DNA of 64,000 bases from an uncultured Alphaproteobacteria bacterium. Its GTDB lineage: Bacteria; Pseudomonadota; Alphaproteobacteria; JAPOUT01; G958296285. This document shows, one piece after another, positions 1-7,942 of this stretch. The notes beneath the pieces are model-generated. The model saw only the letters and a list, made by a program, of their open reading frames with translations. It was not told the DNA's origin and did not search any database. The position numbers and the translations under genes are program-made. The DNA is taken from NCBI GenBank assembly GCA_958296285.1, contig OY282459.1, positions 1,128,367 to 1,192,366 of the forward strand, given 5' to 3'. Every line of letters starts with the position of its first letter. Within the stretch, counting starts at the first letter, position 1.

Positions 1-319
1 CGTAGAGGAGTTCGCGGTTTTGTCTGTCGGCGATTCGGAGCATTTCTTCTCCATAACCGTCATAGCGACCTGAACGTTTCCACAATTCAGCGGGCTGGAG
101 AGTCGGCATCAGCATTTCTATCGCGCCGGCTTTCTCCTGCTCATCGCGCAGGATCGCCTCTATCTTCTTGAGAACCCGCAAGCCGAGAGGCAGCCAGCTG
201 TAAATCCCCGCCGCCGCCTGCCGTATGAAGCCCCCGCGCAGCATCAAGCGGTGCGAGACTGTGTCCGCTTCGGCGGGCGATTCTTTCAGAATCGGAAGAA
301 AATATTCGGAGAGGCGCAT
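1..319 (-). CDS. proS: Prolyl-tRNA synthetase, N-terminal part (gene runs off the window)
   Basis: This cytoplasmic class II aminoacyl-tRNA synthetase charges tRNA-Pro. About 106 residues are visible, beginning [14 protein letters not shown], with the family's early class II segment (a Gly-Gly-Phe-Ile-Arg-Gln motif near residue 30, then Gly-Ile-Tyr-Ser-Trp-Leu-Pro-Leu-Gly near 40) and the [10 protein letters not shown] segment near 75. The ATG is the CAT at 317-319. Catalytic motifs 2 and 3 and the anticodon-binding domain lie outside the window. It is divergent from the leucine operon to its right. Confidence 0.9.
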   Translation of the reverse strand, partial: MRLSEYFLPILKESPAEADTVSHRLMLRGGFIRQAAAGIYSWLPLGLRVLKKIEAILRDEQEKAGAIEMLMPTLQPAELWKRSGRYDGYGEEMLRIADRQNRELLY

Positions 320-417
320 TGTCCTGTCTGTCCTTGCGGTGTGAGCGAAGTTAGACCATTTTGACTCTCGCGTTAAGAGGCGGAGCGGGCGCGGCGATGA
401 TTTAACGAAGATTAGAC

Positions 418-446
418 TTGCCAAAAGTGAGATTCTGTTCTAGTCT
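418..446 (+). promoter_or_regulatory. Possible promoter of the leucine leader transcript
   Basis: A TTGCCA box at 418-423 is followed after 17 bases by CTAGTC at 441-446. The -35 is good and the -10 is poor. It lies just upstream of the leader peptide start, where a leuA promoter is expected. The call rests on position and one good box only. Confidence 0.25.
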
Positions 447-485
447 CCCGCATCATCACGACGCATGAGCGAGAGACTGACAATC

Positions 486-602
486 ATGAGCATAAGCGCA
501 TCCAAATTTCATGCTCTTCATGCCCTGTCGGCGCGCGCCGCCGATGCTCTCGCCTCGCCTCCGAATCACCTTCTCTCCTTGACGCTCCTTAGGCGCCCCT
601 GA
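486..602 (+). CDS. Leucine-rich leader peptide upstream of leuA
   Basis: This 38-codon reading frame starts at ATG 486 behind a GAGAGA stretch at 471-476 and ends with TGA at 600-602. An in-frame ATG at 465 is an alternative start. Its last ten residues read LLSLTLLRRP, so five of eight consecutive codons are leucine. Such peptides work as leucine sensors in attenuators of proteobacterial leu operons: ribosome stalling at Leu codons changes how the downstream RNA folds. The stop codon lies inside the first arm of the downstream stem, as that mechanism needs. The peptide itself probably has no other job. Confidence 0.65.
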   Translation: MSISASKFHALHALSARAADALASPPNHLLSLTLLRRP

Positions 603-670
603 TCGCTCCGCTCTTTTCGCGAAGAGCAGGCTTTCAGGGGATTATCCAAGCGCCGAAAACTCGGCTCTTC
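596..670 (+). promoter_or_regulatory. Candidate leucine attenuator with mutually exclusive hairpins
   Basis: CCCCTGA (596-602) can pair with TCAGGGG (634-640), enclosing GCTCTT (610-615) paired with AAGAGC (622-627). The strand GAAGAGC (621-627) can instead pair with GCTCTTC (664-670), so the two folds exclude each other. A small GCCGA/TCGGC hairpin lies at 652-665. No U-run follows 670, so control may work through Rho or through access to the leuA ribosome site (AGGAGAG near 690) and not by a classical intrinsic terminator. The fold was worked out by eye. Confidence 0.5.
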
Positions 671-702
671 GTGAAACCACGCGCCTTTCTAGGAGAGAAC
701 CC

Positions 703-2277
703 ATGCCGAAAAAGATGATGCCCAAAAAAGAATCGGACAATCGCGTCCTTGTTTTTGACACAACGCTGCGGGACGGCGAGCAGTCGCCCGGCGCTTCTAT
801 GACGCTCGGCGAGAAGCGCCGAATCGCCGAAACTCTGGACGAGATGGGCGTAGACGTCATTGAGGCGGGCTTCCCGATCGCGTCTGACGGCGATTTTGAG
901 GCGGTGCGCGAGATCGCGAATCTTGTCAAAGGGGCGCGGGTCTGCGGTTTGGCGCGCGCCGGCGAAGCCGACATTCGCCGCGCCCATGAAGCGCTGCGTC
1001 ATGCGAAACGTCCTAGGATTCATACATTCATCTCCACCAGTCCTGTTCATCGGAAGCATAAGCTTCAAATGGAGGCGGAGGAGGTGTTGGACGCCGTGAA
1101 GCGGAGCGTCTCGTTGGCGCGGAGTTTGACCGAGGATGTGGAGTGGTCGCCCGAAGACGCCACCCGCACCGAGCATGATTTTCTCTGCCGCTGCATTGAG
1201 GCGGCGATAGAGGCGGGCGCTTCCACGATCAACATTCCGGACACTGTCGGCTATTCGGTGCCGGACGAGATTTTTGATCTTTTCCGCATGGTTCGGGAGC
1301 GCGTTCCGAATTCGGACAAGGCGGTTTTTTCCATTCATTGTCATAATGATTTGGGCTTGGCGGTGGCGAATTCGCTCGCGGCGATACGCGGCGGCGCGCG
1401 GCAGGTGGAATGCACGATCAATGGGCTTGGCGAGCGCGCCGGAAACGCCGCGTTGGAAGAGATCGTCATGGCGCTCAATGTCAGGAGCGATCGCATGCCT
1501 TACGAGACCGGCGTGGAGACGACTCAGATTGCCAAGGCGTCCAAATTGGTTTCGGCGATCACGGCGTTTCCGGTGCAATATAACAAGGCGATTGTCGGCA
1601 GGAACGCGTTCTCTCATGAGTCGGGGATTCATCAGGACGGCATGATTAAGAATGTTCAGACTTATGAGATCATGAGTCCTGAGACTGTGGGGGTGAAGTC
1701 GTCTTCTTTGGTGATGGGGAAATTGTCGGGACGGAATGCCTTTCGGAAGAAGCTTGCCGAGCTGGGTTATTCTCTTGGGGACAATGCGCTGTCGGTGGCG
1801 TTCAAGCGGTTTAAGGCGCTGGCGGACAAGAAGCGTCATATTTATGACGAGGACATCATCGCGCTTGTGGATGATTCTTTCGCGCGGGGCGATCGGACGA
1901 TTCGTTTTGTGTCGTTGGAGGTTCAGACGGGATCGGAGGGTCCGAACAGGGCGCGGCTGGCGTTGGAGGTATCGGGCGAGGAGCGGGTTGCGTCTGTTGA
2001 GGGGAATGGCGCGGTGGATGCGGTTTTTCGGGCGATACGGGAGATTGTTCCGCATCGGGCGCGGTTGGGTTTGTATCAGGTTCATGCGGTGACTGGGGGG
2101 ACGGATGCTCAGGCGGAGGTGAGTGTTCGGTTGGAGGCGGATGGGCGCTCGGCTTATGGTCGCGGGGCTCATACGGACACGTTGGTGGCTTCGGCGCGGG
2201 GATATATTAGCGCGTTGAACAAATTGTTGGGGCAGGAATCTGACACGTTGCCTGCTGTGGGGGGCAGGGGCATTTGA
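703..2277 (+). CDS. leuA: 2-isopropylmalate synthase
   Basis: The enzyme condenses acetyl-CoA with 2-oxoisovalerate, the first committed step of leucine synthesis, in the cytoplasm. The 524-residue protein has the standard length. It starts its catalytic barrel with [16 protein letters not shown] near residue 18 and carries the metal-binding HCHNDLG motif near 212 and the [10 protein letters not shown] motif near 245. The C-terminal 150 residues match the LeuA allosteric dimer domain that binds leucine. The ATG follows AGGAGAG. The leader peptide and competing hairpins upstream point to leucine-dependent attenuation. The last 300 bases become strongly G+T-rich toward the palindromic island that follows. 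Confidence 0.96.
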   Translation: MPKKMMPKKESDNRVLVFDTTLRDGEQSPGASMTLGEKRRIAETLDEMGVDVIEAGFPIASDGDFEAVREIANLVKGARVCGLARAGEADIRRAHEALRHAKRPRIHTFISTSPVHRKHKLQMEAEEVLDAVKRSVSLARSLTEDVEWSPEDATRTEHDFLCRCIEAAIEAGASTINIPDTVGYSVPDEIFDLFRMVRERVPNSDKAVFSIHCHNDLGLAVANSLAAIRGGARQVECTINGLGERAGNAALEEIVMALNVRSDRMPYETGVETTQIAKASKLVSAITAFPVQYNKAIVGRNAFSHESGIHQDGMIKNVQTYEIMSPETVGVKSSSLVMGKLSGRNAFRKKLAELGYSLGDNALSVAFKRFKALADKKRHIYDEDIIALVDDSFARGDRTIRFVSLEVQTGSEGPNRARLALEVSGEERVASVEGNGAVDAVFRAIREIVPHRARLGLYQVHAVTGGTDAQAEVSVRLEADGRSAYGRGAHTDTLVASARGYISALNKLLGQESDTLPAVGGRGI

Positions 2278-2281
2278 CTTG

Positions 2282-2613
2282 CTCCTGTGAAGGGGGGGTC
2301 GCTGCCGCGACAGGCATCTTTTTCATGGATAGGCGCTTGTTTTTGCCGCAGGGGAACTAACGCATAGAAGCTGAAGGTGAAGGGGGGTCAAGGGGGGCTT
2401 GCCCCCCTTGAAAAAAGGGGGGATCGGGGGGATTCCCCCCGAAAGGTCGGCGGGCGTGGCGCAACGAAGCAAACGCAGCCGAGCGTAGCGAGGCAAGTTT
2501 GCGAGAAGCCCGCCGACCCCCCTGCTCGCATGAGATCATAGGCGGGCTGCGCCACGAGTGGCTGCGCCCGCCTTGTTTTTTTGGGGGGACTCGTCCCCCC
2601 AACCCCCCCTTAA
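2282..2613. repeat. Palindromic mosaic island I1
   Basis: The 390-base gap between leuA and the ATPase-inhibitor gene is mostly this repeat. It starts with the terminal arm GCTCCTGTGAAGGGGGG, contains the 92-base sub-element, then AGGGGGGTCAAGGGGGG with its inverted partner, a GGGGGGATC/ATTCCCCCC pair, and the core stem GGTCGGCGGGC/GCCCGCCGAC around a loop containing GAAGC and GAGCGTAGCGAGG. It ends in CCCCCCAACCCCCCCTT. Open frames across it follow from the palindromes and are not credible genes. Confidence 0.85.
2296..2387. repeat. 92-base sub-element, copy 1
   Basis: This stretch begins GGTCGCTGCCGCGACAGGC and ends near GCATAGAAGCTGAAGGTGAA. It recurs with few differences at 44081-44171. 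Both copies sit directly after the left terminal arm of an island. GTCGC and GCGAC can form a small hairpin at its start. Function is unknown. Confidence 0.75.
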
Positions 2614-2667
2614 CTTTAATCTTCTATCGGTCTATAAGCTCAAGGCAAAATCCAAGGGAGGAGTCCC

Positions 2668-3003
2668 ATGCCCACAGGCAAAAGTTTTGACGACCGCGGG
2701 CGCAGTTTTGAAAAACGCTTCGTCATGGATGAAGAAGCCCGATTCAAAGCCGAAGCGCGGCGCAATAAGCTTCTCGGCTTATGGGCGGCGGAAAAAATGG
2801 GACTGTCTGACGCGGAAGCCGAAGATTACGCGAAAGCGGTCATAGTCGCGGATATGGAAGAGCCGGGCGAAGAAGATGTCTTTCGGAAGTTGCGAGCCGA
2901 TTTTGACGCGAAATCCATAGAATGTTCTGACGAAGAGATAAGAGGCGAGATGTCTCGGTTGATGGAAGAAGCCGCGCGGCAAATCTCAGAGGAAACCGCT
3001 TAA
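2668..3003 (+). CDS. F1F0-ATPase inhibitor, zeta subunit family (DUF1476)
   Basis: The 111-residue protein is a member of the alphaproteobacterial DUF1476 family, whose Paracoccus member (zeta subunit) blocks the ATP-hydrolysing rotation of F1-ATPase. The family signature is clear: FDDRGRSFEKRF near residue 6, then FKAEARRNKLLGLWAAEKMGL near 28, then EEPGEEDVFRKLRADF near 68. The N-terminal basic stretch corresponds to the inhibitory region in the characterised protein. The ATG follows GGGAGGAG. The gene stands alone between islands I1 and I2, away from the atp operon. Confidence 0.9.
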   Translation: MPTGKSFDDRGRSFEKRFVMDEEARFKAEARRNKLLGLWAAEKMGLSDAEAEDYAKAVIVADMEEPGEEDVFRKLRADFDAKSIECSDEEIRGEMSRLMEEAARQISEETA

Positions 3004-3322
3004 CTCCCGTGAAGGGGGGTTTGGGGGGACGAGTCCCCCCAAAAAACCAAGCGGGCGAAGCCCGCTACGGTCGGCGGGCGTGGCGAAACGAAGCCGAGCG
3101 TAGCCACTTGTGGCGTAGCGAGGCGAGAAAGCCCGCCGACCTCCCTGCTCGCATGAGCTCTTGCGAGCGGGGGGCGCGTGGGTGGCGGTCGCATTTGCTC
3201 CGCTCGCTTTGCTCGCTTCGCAAATGCTTTCTTCGCCGCCACCACCCACGCGCATAGGCGGGCTTACGCCCGCCTTGTTTTTCAAGGGGGGCTAGCCCCC
3301 CTTGACCCCCCTTTACGGGAGC
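3004..3322. repeat. Palindromic mosaic island I2
   Basis: This complete copy begins CTCCCGTGAAGGGGGG and ends CCCCCCTTTACGGGAGC, an inverted repeat of the start. Between them lie the core stem GGTCGGCGGGC/GCCCGCCGACC, a palindrome centred on GAGCTC near 3160, and a long-range stem GCGCGTGGGTGG/CCACCCACGCGC with inner GCATTTGC/GCAAATGC arms. The stop codon of purB falls inside its right arm. Left of the island pair I1/I2 the + strand is G+T-rich; right of it the strand is A+C-rich. Confidence 0.88.
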
Positions 3323-4610
3323 CTAAAACACGGGCGAAAATCTCATCCACATGACCCAAATATCCCCCAACATCAAACAACCGATCCAAATCCTCCCCCG
3401 ATAAAAAATCCGCCACAACAGAATCCTCCCCCAATAAAACCCGAAAATCTCCGCCCCCCTCTAAAGCCTCCAACGCGCAAGACTGAACCCGCCCATACGC
3501 CTCCTCACGAGACAGCCCCGCCCTCACCAACGAAACCAATACCCCATGCGAATAAATCAAACCCCCAGAACTCTCCAAATTCGCAAGCATCCTGTCAGGA
3601 TAAATCCGCATCCCCTCCACAATCCCCCTTAAACGATGCAGCGCGAAATCCAACGCGATAGTCGCATCAGGCGCGACAACCCGCTCCACGCTGGAATGCG
3701 ATATGTCCCGCTCATGCCACAACGCGACATTCTCCAACGCAGGCGAAACATATCCGCGAATCAGCCGCGCCAAGCCGGTCAGATTCTCGCTCAAAATCGG
3801 ATTGCGCTTGTGCGGCATCGCCGACGACCCCTTCTGACCCTCCTCAAACGGCTCCGAGACCTCCAAAATCTCGCTCCGCTGCAAATGCCGAACCTCCACC
3901 GCCAAACGCTCCACAGACGCCGCGATCACCCCCAAAACCGCGAAAAACATCGCATGACGATCGCGCGGAACAATCTGACTGGAAATAGGCTCTACGGCGA
4001 GACCCATCTTCTCAGCCACATAAGCCTCCACTTCAGGCGGAACGCTCGCGAACGTCCCAACAGGACCAGACAGCGCGCAGACCGAAACCTCCCGCCGCGC
4101 CATAATAAGACGATCCCGCGCCCGCCTGAATTCAGCGAAAGCCTGCAAAAGTTTGAGACCAAAACTTGTCGGCTCGGCATGAATGCCATGCGAGCGCCCA
4201 ACGCAAAGCGTCCTCTTATGCTCAAGCGCCCGCGCCTTCAGCGCCGACAAAAGCGCGTCCAAATCGGCAAGCAAAATGTCCGCCGCCCGCCGCAACTGAA
4301 GATTGAACCCGGTGTCCAAAATGTCCGAAGAGGTCAAACCCTGATGAACAAACCGCGCCTCCTCGCCGATCGTCTCAGCCAGATTCGTCAGAAAAGCGAG
4401 GACGTCATGGCGCGTCTCCTTCTCAATCTCGGCGATTCGCGCCTCGTCAAAACGGGCGCGCGCGGCGAAAGCCTTCGCCGCCGATTTCGGCGCCAAGCCC
4501 CGCGAAATCATCGCGTCCAAAACATGACGCTCAATCTCAAGCCACAGACGAAACCGCGCGGAATCCGTCCAAAGCGCCGACATCTCTTCTCTCGCATATC
4601 GGGGGATCAT
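3282..4610 (-). CDS. purB: Adenylosuccinate lyase
   Basis: The enzyme splits adenylosuccinate to AMP plus fumarate and also acts on SAICAR in purine synthesis. The 442-residue protein has the fumarase-superfamily signature GSSAMPHKRNP near residue 262, preceded by the THSSD-type segment QGLTSSDILDT near 90 and the catalytic-histidine segment VGRSHGIHAEP near 140. Start ATG overlaps the radC stop by four bases, so the two are probably co-transcribed. The last dozen codons (SRKGGSRGASPP) are encoded by the right arm of island I2, so the C-terminus has been replaced or extended by the repeat. Confidence 0.95.
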   Translation of the reverse strand: MIPRYAREEMSALWTDSARFRLWLEIERHVLDAMISRGLAPKSAAKAFAARARFDEARIAEIEKETRHDVLAFLTNLAETIGEEARFVHQGLTSSDILDTGFNLQLRRAADILLADLDALLSALKARALEHKRTLCVGRSHGIHAEPTSFGLKLLQAFAEFRRARDRLIMARREVSVCALSGPVGTFASVPPEVEAYVAEKMGLAVEPISSQIVPRDRHAMFFAVLGVIAASVERLAVEVRHLQRSEILEVSEPFEEGQKGSSAMPHKRNPILSENLTGLARLIRGYVSPALENVALWHERDISHSSVERVVAPDATIALDFALHRLRGIVEGMRIYPDRMLANLESSGGLIYSHGVLVSLVRAGLSREEAYGRVQSCALEALEGGGDFRVLLGEDSVVADFLSGEDLDRLFDVGGYLGHVDEIFARVLGSRKGGSRGASPP

Positions 4611-5311
4611 CGCTTCTCTCGCATCTCCTCAATGACGTCCAGCGCCCGCAGACTCACATATCGCCCCCGCGCGATGACAAGATGATCATGCAGACGAATA
4701 TCCACAGTGCGAAGACTCCGCGCGACCTTCTCGGTCAGATCAATGTCGCTGCGCGAAGGAGTCGGATCTCCGCTCGGATGGTTATGGACAAGAATCACCG
4801 ATTTGCTCTCCAAACGCAGCGCCCATTTTACAATCTCACGAGGATAAACGCTCGCCCGATCCACAGTCCCGGTTTGGACGAGTTTATCCTCAATGAGCCT
4901 GTTCTTCTGATCCAAAAAGAGAACGCGGAAATTCTCCACCGATTCATAGCCCATCGCGACATTGCAATAGTCTATCAGACGATCCCAAGAGGCGAGAAGC
5001 GGACGATCTTTCGTCCTGCTCTTGGCGAAAGCCGACAGCGCCGCGCGAATGAGCGCGATCTCCTCCACGGCGCGATCGCCGATGCCCTCCACTTCGGCGA
5101 GACTGTGCGGCTCGGCGGCGATGACCTCGGCGAGCGATCCGAAACGCTTCAAGAGCGTTTTCGCAAGCGGCTTGACGTCTCCGCGCGGGAAGGCGCGAAA
5201 AAGAATAATCTCCAAAATCTCATATTCCGACAGCGCCGCCACGCCCCCCTCCCGCAAACGCGTCCGCAATCGCCGCCGATGTCCTTTGAGAAACTCTTCG
5301 CCGCCGCTCAT
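4607..5311 (-). CDS. radC: RadC-family JAMM/MPN protein
   Basis: The 234-residue protein has an N-terminal helix-hairpin-helix region (around VEGIGDRAVEEIA, residues 69-81) and the metal-dependent JAMM motif HNHPSGDPTPSRSDID near residue 184. The family was once tied to DNA repair; its biochemical role is still unsettled. I chose the ATG at 5311 over an upstream ATG at 5344 because it gives the ATGA overlap with the map stop codon. It sits in a map-radC-purB unit read leftward. Confidence 0.9.
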   Translation of the reverse strand: MSGGEEFLKGHRRRLRTRLREGGVAALSEYEILEIILFRAFPRGDVKPLAKTLLKRFGSLAEVIAAEPHSLAEVEGIGDRAVEEIALIRAALSAFAKSRTKDRPLLASWDRLIDYCNVAMGYESVENFRVLFLDQKNRLIEDKLVQTGTVDRASVYPREIVKWALRLESKSVILVHNHPSGDPTPSRSDIDLTEKVARSLRTVDIRLHDHLVIARGRYVSLRALDVIEEMREKR

Positions 5312-6159
5312 GAAGCGCCATAGGGCGGACGATGCCGTCCGCATCGTGAGAGCGTGAAAATCTCGCAGCCCTCGGCGGTGACGCCAATCGTATGCTCAAA
5401 CTGCGCCGAGAGAGATTTGTCGCGCGTGACCGCCGTCCAGCCGTCTGAGAGAATCTTGACGCCCGCCTTGCCCAAATTGACCATCGGCTCCACAGTGAAA
5501 AACATGCCCTCGCGCAAGATTTCCCCGTCTCCTTTTCTGCCGTAATGGAAGATCGCCGGCTCGTCATGGAAGATGCGCCCGATGCCGTGACCGCAAAAAT
5601 CGCGGACGACCGACATTCTCCGCTCGGCGACATAAGACTCAATCGCGCTGCCGATCGCGCCCAGCCGCGCTCCAACCCGCGCCGCTTTGATGCCCCGCAT
5701 CATCGCTTCATAAGTCGTCTCTATCAGAAGTTCGGCGCGGCGGGCGATCTTGCCGATCGGAACCATGCGGCTCGTATCGCCGTGCCATCCGTCTTTAATC
5801 AGGGTGACGTCTATGTTCACGATGTCGCCCCGGCGCAAGACTCGGTCGCCCGGAATGCCATGACAGACGACATGATTGAGAGAAGTGCAGCAGCTTTTCG
5901 GAAAGCCCCGATAATGAAGAGGGGCCGGAATCGCGCCGTGATCCATCGCGAAAGCGAAGAGGAGGGAGTCCAATCTGTCGGTCGTGATTCCCTCGCGCGC
6001 TTCGCGGACGAGCATGTCCAGCGCCTCGGCCGCCAGAGAGCCGGCGCGGCGCATGCCTTCAAACCCTTCCTCGCCGTGAAGGGCGATCTTTCCCAAAGGG
6101 GTCGGCACGAAATCTATGACGCCGTCTGTCGCGGCGGAGGCGGTCGGTTTTTCGTCCAT
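5308..6159 (-). CDS. map: Methionine aminopeptidase, type I
   Basis: The enzyme removes the initiator methionine from nascent proteins. All metal and catalytic positions are visible: the histidine in LNHVVCHGIP, the aspartates in NIDVTLIKDGWHGDTS, the histidine in FCGHGIGRIFH, and the glutamates in FTVEPMV and QFEHTIGV. The ATG at 6159 has GGAG nine bases upstream; a start at 6195 would only add an unrelated stretch. The C-terminus overlaps radC by four bases. An ATTATAAT element in the 57-base gap to the divergent gene could serve as a -10 box. Confidence 0.94.
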   Translation of the reverse strand: MDEKPTASAATDGVIDFVPTPLGKIALHGEEGFEGMRRAGSLAAEALDMLVREAREGITTDRLDSLLFAFAMDHGAIPAPLHYRGFPKSCCTSLNHVVCHGIPGDRVLRRGDIVNIDVTLIKDGWHGDTSRMVPIGKIARRAELLIETTYEAMMRGIKAARVGARLGAIGSAIESYVAERRMSVVRDFCGHGIGRIFHDEPAIFHYGRKGDGEILREGMFFTVEPMVNLGKAGVKILSDGWTAVTRDKSLSAQFEHTIGVTAEGCEIFTLSRCGRHRPPYGAS

Positions 6160-6216
6160 TTGGTCGGTCTCCGTTTTTCGGATTATAATCCACATATCGG
6201 AAATCAGGGAGCGATC

Positions 6217-7008
6217 GTGGCGAGGGAAACAAAAAAAGCAAAAAAAGCAAAAAAAGCGAAGAGCGTCTTGGCGGCGGTCATCGTGATCGGAGACGAGATT
6301 CTCTCAGGCAGGACGCAGGACGCGAATCTCGCCGCCATCGCGGAGTTTCTTGCCGATAGGGGCATAGAAATCGCCGAAGCCAGAATCGTCCGCGACAGGC
6401 AGGAGGAGATCGTCCAAGCCGTCAATGATCTCAGAGCGCGATACGCCTATCTCTTCACGACAGGAGGGATAGGACCGACCCATGACGACATCACTGCCGC
6501 TTCTGTGGCTGCCGCCTTTGGTCTCCCCTTCAAGCGCCACGCCGAAGCCGCGCGGCTGATGGCGGAGCATCACGCCCGCATCGGACGCGAACTCAACGAG
6601 ACCCGTCTCCGCATGGCGGACATGCCGGAAGGCGCGGAGATTATCGCCAATGAGGTGTCCGGCGCGCCGGGGTTTCGCGTGGAGAATGTGTTTGTTTTGG
6701 CCGGCGTGCCTCTGATTTGTCGGGCGCAGCTGGAGAGCGCCGCGCCCCTTCTGAAAGGCGGCGCGAGACTCCACAGTCTGACCCTCCACGCCAAATCCTT
6801 GGCGGAGAGCGAGATCGCTCCTGAATTGGGAGCGGTGCAGGAGAGTTTCCCGGAAGTGCGAATCGGAAGCTATCCTTATTTCCGCGCGGACGGGATCGGG
6901 GTTCGGATCGTCTTGCGGGCGCATGATTCGGACGATCTCGGGCGGGCGGCGGATTGCGTCCGCGATCTGGTCGCCGCGCTGGGCCGCGAGGCGCGCGAGG
7001 AGGCGTAA
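6217..7008 (+). CDS. CinA-like molybdopterin-binding (MoCF) domain protein
   Basis: This 263-residue protein is the N-terminal half of the CinA family, without the C-terminal nicotinamide-nucleotide amidase domain. The motifs VIVIGDEILSGRTQD (near residue 17) and FTTGGIGPTHDD (near 79) are the family's nucleotide-binding segments. The start is GTG 6217 with GGGAG just upstream. The first codons contain three near-identical AAAAAAAGC units, giving a Lys-Lys-Ala repeat that may vary by slippage. It is divergent from map. Substrate is not evident from sequence. Confidence 0.85.
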   Translation: MARETKKAKKAKKAKSVLAAVIVIGDEILSGRTQDANLAAIAEFLADRGIEIAEARIVRDRQEEIVQAVNDLRARYAYLFTTGGIGPTHDDITAASVAAAFGLPFKRHAEAARLMAEHHARIGRELNETRLRMADMPEGAEIIANEVSGAPGFRVENVFVLAGVPLICRAQLESAAPLLKGGARLHSLTLHAKSLAESEIAPELGAVQESFPEVRIGSYPYFRADGIGVRIVLRAHDSDDLGRAADCVRDLVAALGREAREEA

Positions 7009-7140
7009 GACGAAAATACGAAAATACGAAAATGCTCCCCTGCCGCCATCAAGCCTCTTGCGTCCTGACGCGAATCCTGCTAGCGTCCGACAATAAGGGG
7101 AGAAGACCCTCAAACCCTCATGCAATCGGGGAGACCATCC

Positions 7141-7398
7141 ATGACCACTCCACGCATAACCTTTACGGCTTTCGTCCTTTTGGGCTTAGCTTTCGCGCCC
7201 AGCGCCCTTCATGCTCTGGACTCCTCTTTTGAGGCGATGTCCAAATCGGGCAGCCACGAATTCTATGTCGTCTGCACCGGGAAAGCCGACTATGTGCGCT
7301 CCGCCTCAGGCAGCAACGCCGAAGACGCGCAGGGGAAACTCGCGCGGCAGGCAGGAAATCGCTGCTGGCCCGTTTGGCGCGGTCTCAAGGAAAGCTAA
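7141..7398 (+). CDS. Small exported protein of unknown function
   Basis: The 85-residue protein begins with a signal peptide (hydrophobic TAFVLLGLAFAPSALHA, residues 8-24) and so is likely periplasmic. The mature part is about 60 residues with two cysteines (one in VVCTG, one in NRCWPVW) that could form a disulfide. ATG 7141 follows GGGGAG. I do not recognise a family. It lies immediately upstream of tRNA-Leu. Confidence 0.65.
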   Translation: MTTPRITFTAFVLLGLAFAPSALHALDSSFEAMSKSGSHEFYVVCTGKADYVRSASGSNAEDAQGKLARQAGNRCWPVWRGLKES

Positions 7399-7473
7399 AA
7401 TCTTCTCTAGAGCGGCGAAGAGACTCCCATCGGCGCTGCCGATGGGCGGCTTTGTCCTATGAGCAGCTCCAAG

Positions 7474-7563
7474 GCGGACGTGGCGGAATTGGCAGACGCA
7501 GCGGACTTAAAATCCGTTTTGGGGAATCCCCGAGTGCGGGTTCGAGTCCCGCCGTCCGCACCA
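7474..7563 (+). tRNA. tRNA-Leu (anticodon TAA)
   Basis: The acceptor stem GCGGACG/CGTCCGC, an anticodon loop CTTAAAA, a long variable arm typical of leucine tRNAs (GGGGAATCCCC), and the GGTTCGAGTCC T-arm are all present. CCA is encoded at 7561-7563. Confidence 0.97.
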
Positions 7564-7617
7564 TGAGACAATGAAAAGCGAGACATCGCGCGCGGCGCGG
7601 CTCTTGAGCGTCTGCCG

Positions 7618-7854
7618 TCAGCGCTTCTCTTGATAGATCGCGCTCGCGGGGCGGGCGCTTGCGGCAGAGAGCGCCTTATCGTGAAGATAGCGCGTCCCGC
7701 AATAGGGACAGGTGATCGCCTCCGCCGCGCCCATCTCTAGATAAATATGCGGGTGATCCAAGGGCGGCGACGCCCCAACGCATTTGAACGCCTTCGCCCC
7801 AACGCGAATCTCCGAAACGCCGGCGTCATTCGTCAAATGAGGAATAGCATCCAT
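7618..7854 (-). CDS. CHCC-type zinc-finger protein
   Basis: The roughly 78-residue protein has the zf-CHCC pattern: a cysteine in FKCVG, a histidine in DHPHIYLEM, and CPYCGTRY. This family is related to the mitochondrial complex I subunit NDUFS6 and is common in alphaproteobacteria. The start is uncertain. ATG 7854 touches an AGGAGGG sequence with almost no spacing, and an upstream ATG at 7902 has no ribosome site. It is divergent from the MFS carrier. Confidence 0.8.
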   Translation of the reverse strand: MDAIPHLTNDAGVSEIRVGAKAFKCVGASPPLDHPHIYLEMGAAEAITCPYCGTRYLHDKALSAASARPASAIYQEKR

Positions 7855-7942
7855 CCCTCCTGCATAAAGATTTTGACGCCCGGCGTCAAAGAGCGAGAGC
7901 ATCGGGATTTTGTGCTACAATCGGCGCGGACAGGAGGGAAGC

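Noticed and set aside
634..2172. Long open frame antisense to leuA (512 codons)
   Set aside because: It mirrors leuA codon bias, is Arg/His-rich with no domain, and lies opposite a complete well-supported gene. Similar mirror frames opposite purB, the MFS carrier, lon, clpX, nnr, tyrS and der were dropped for the same reason.
2357..3285. Several 60-110-codon frames across islands I1 and I2 and equivalents at other islands
   Set aside because: They are Gly/Pro/Arg-rich translations of palindromes, occur on both strands, and lack ribosome sites or conserved folds.
5545..6216. Upstream extension of the cinA-like frame
   Set aside because: It runs antisense through map. GTG 6217 with GGGAG is a better start and gives the normal family N-terminus.
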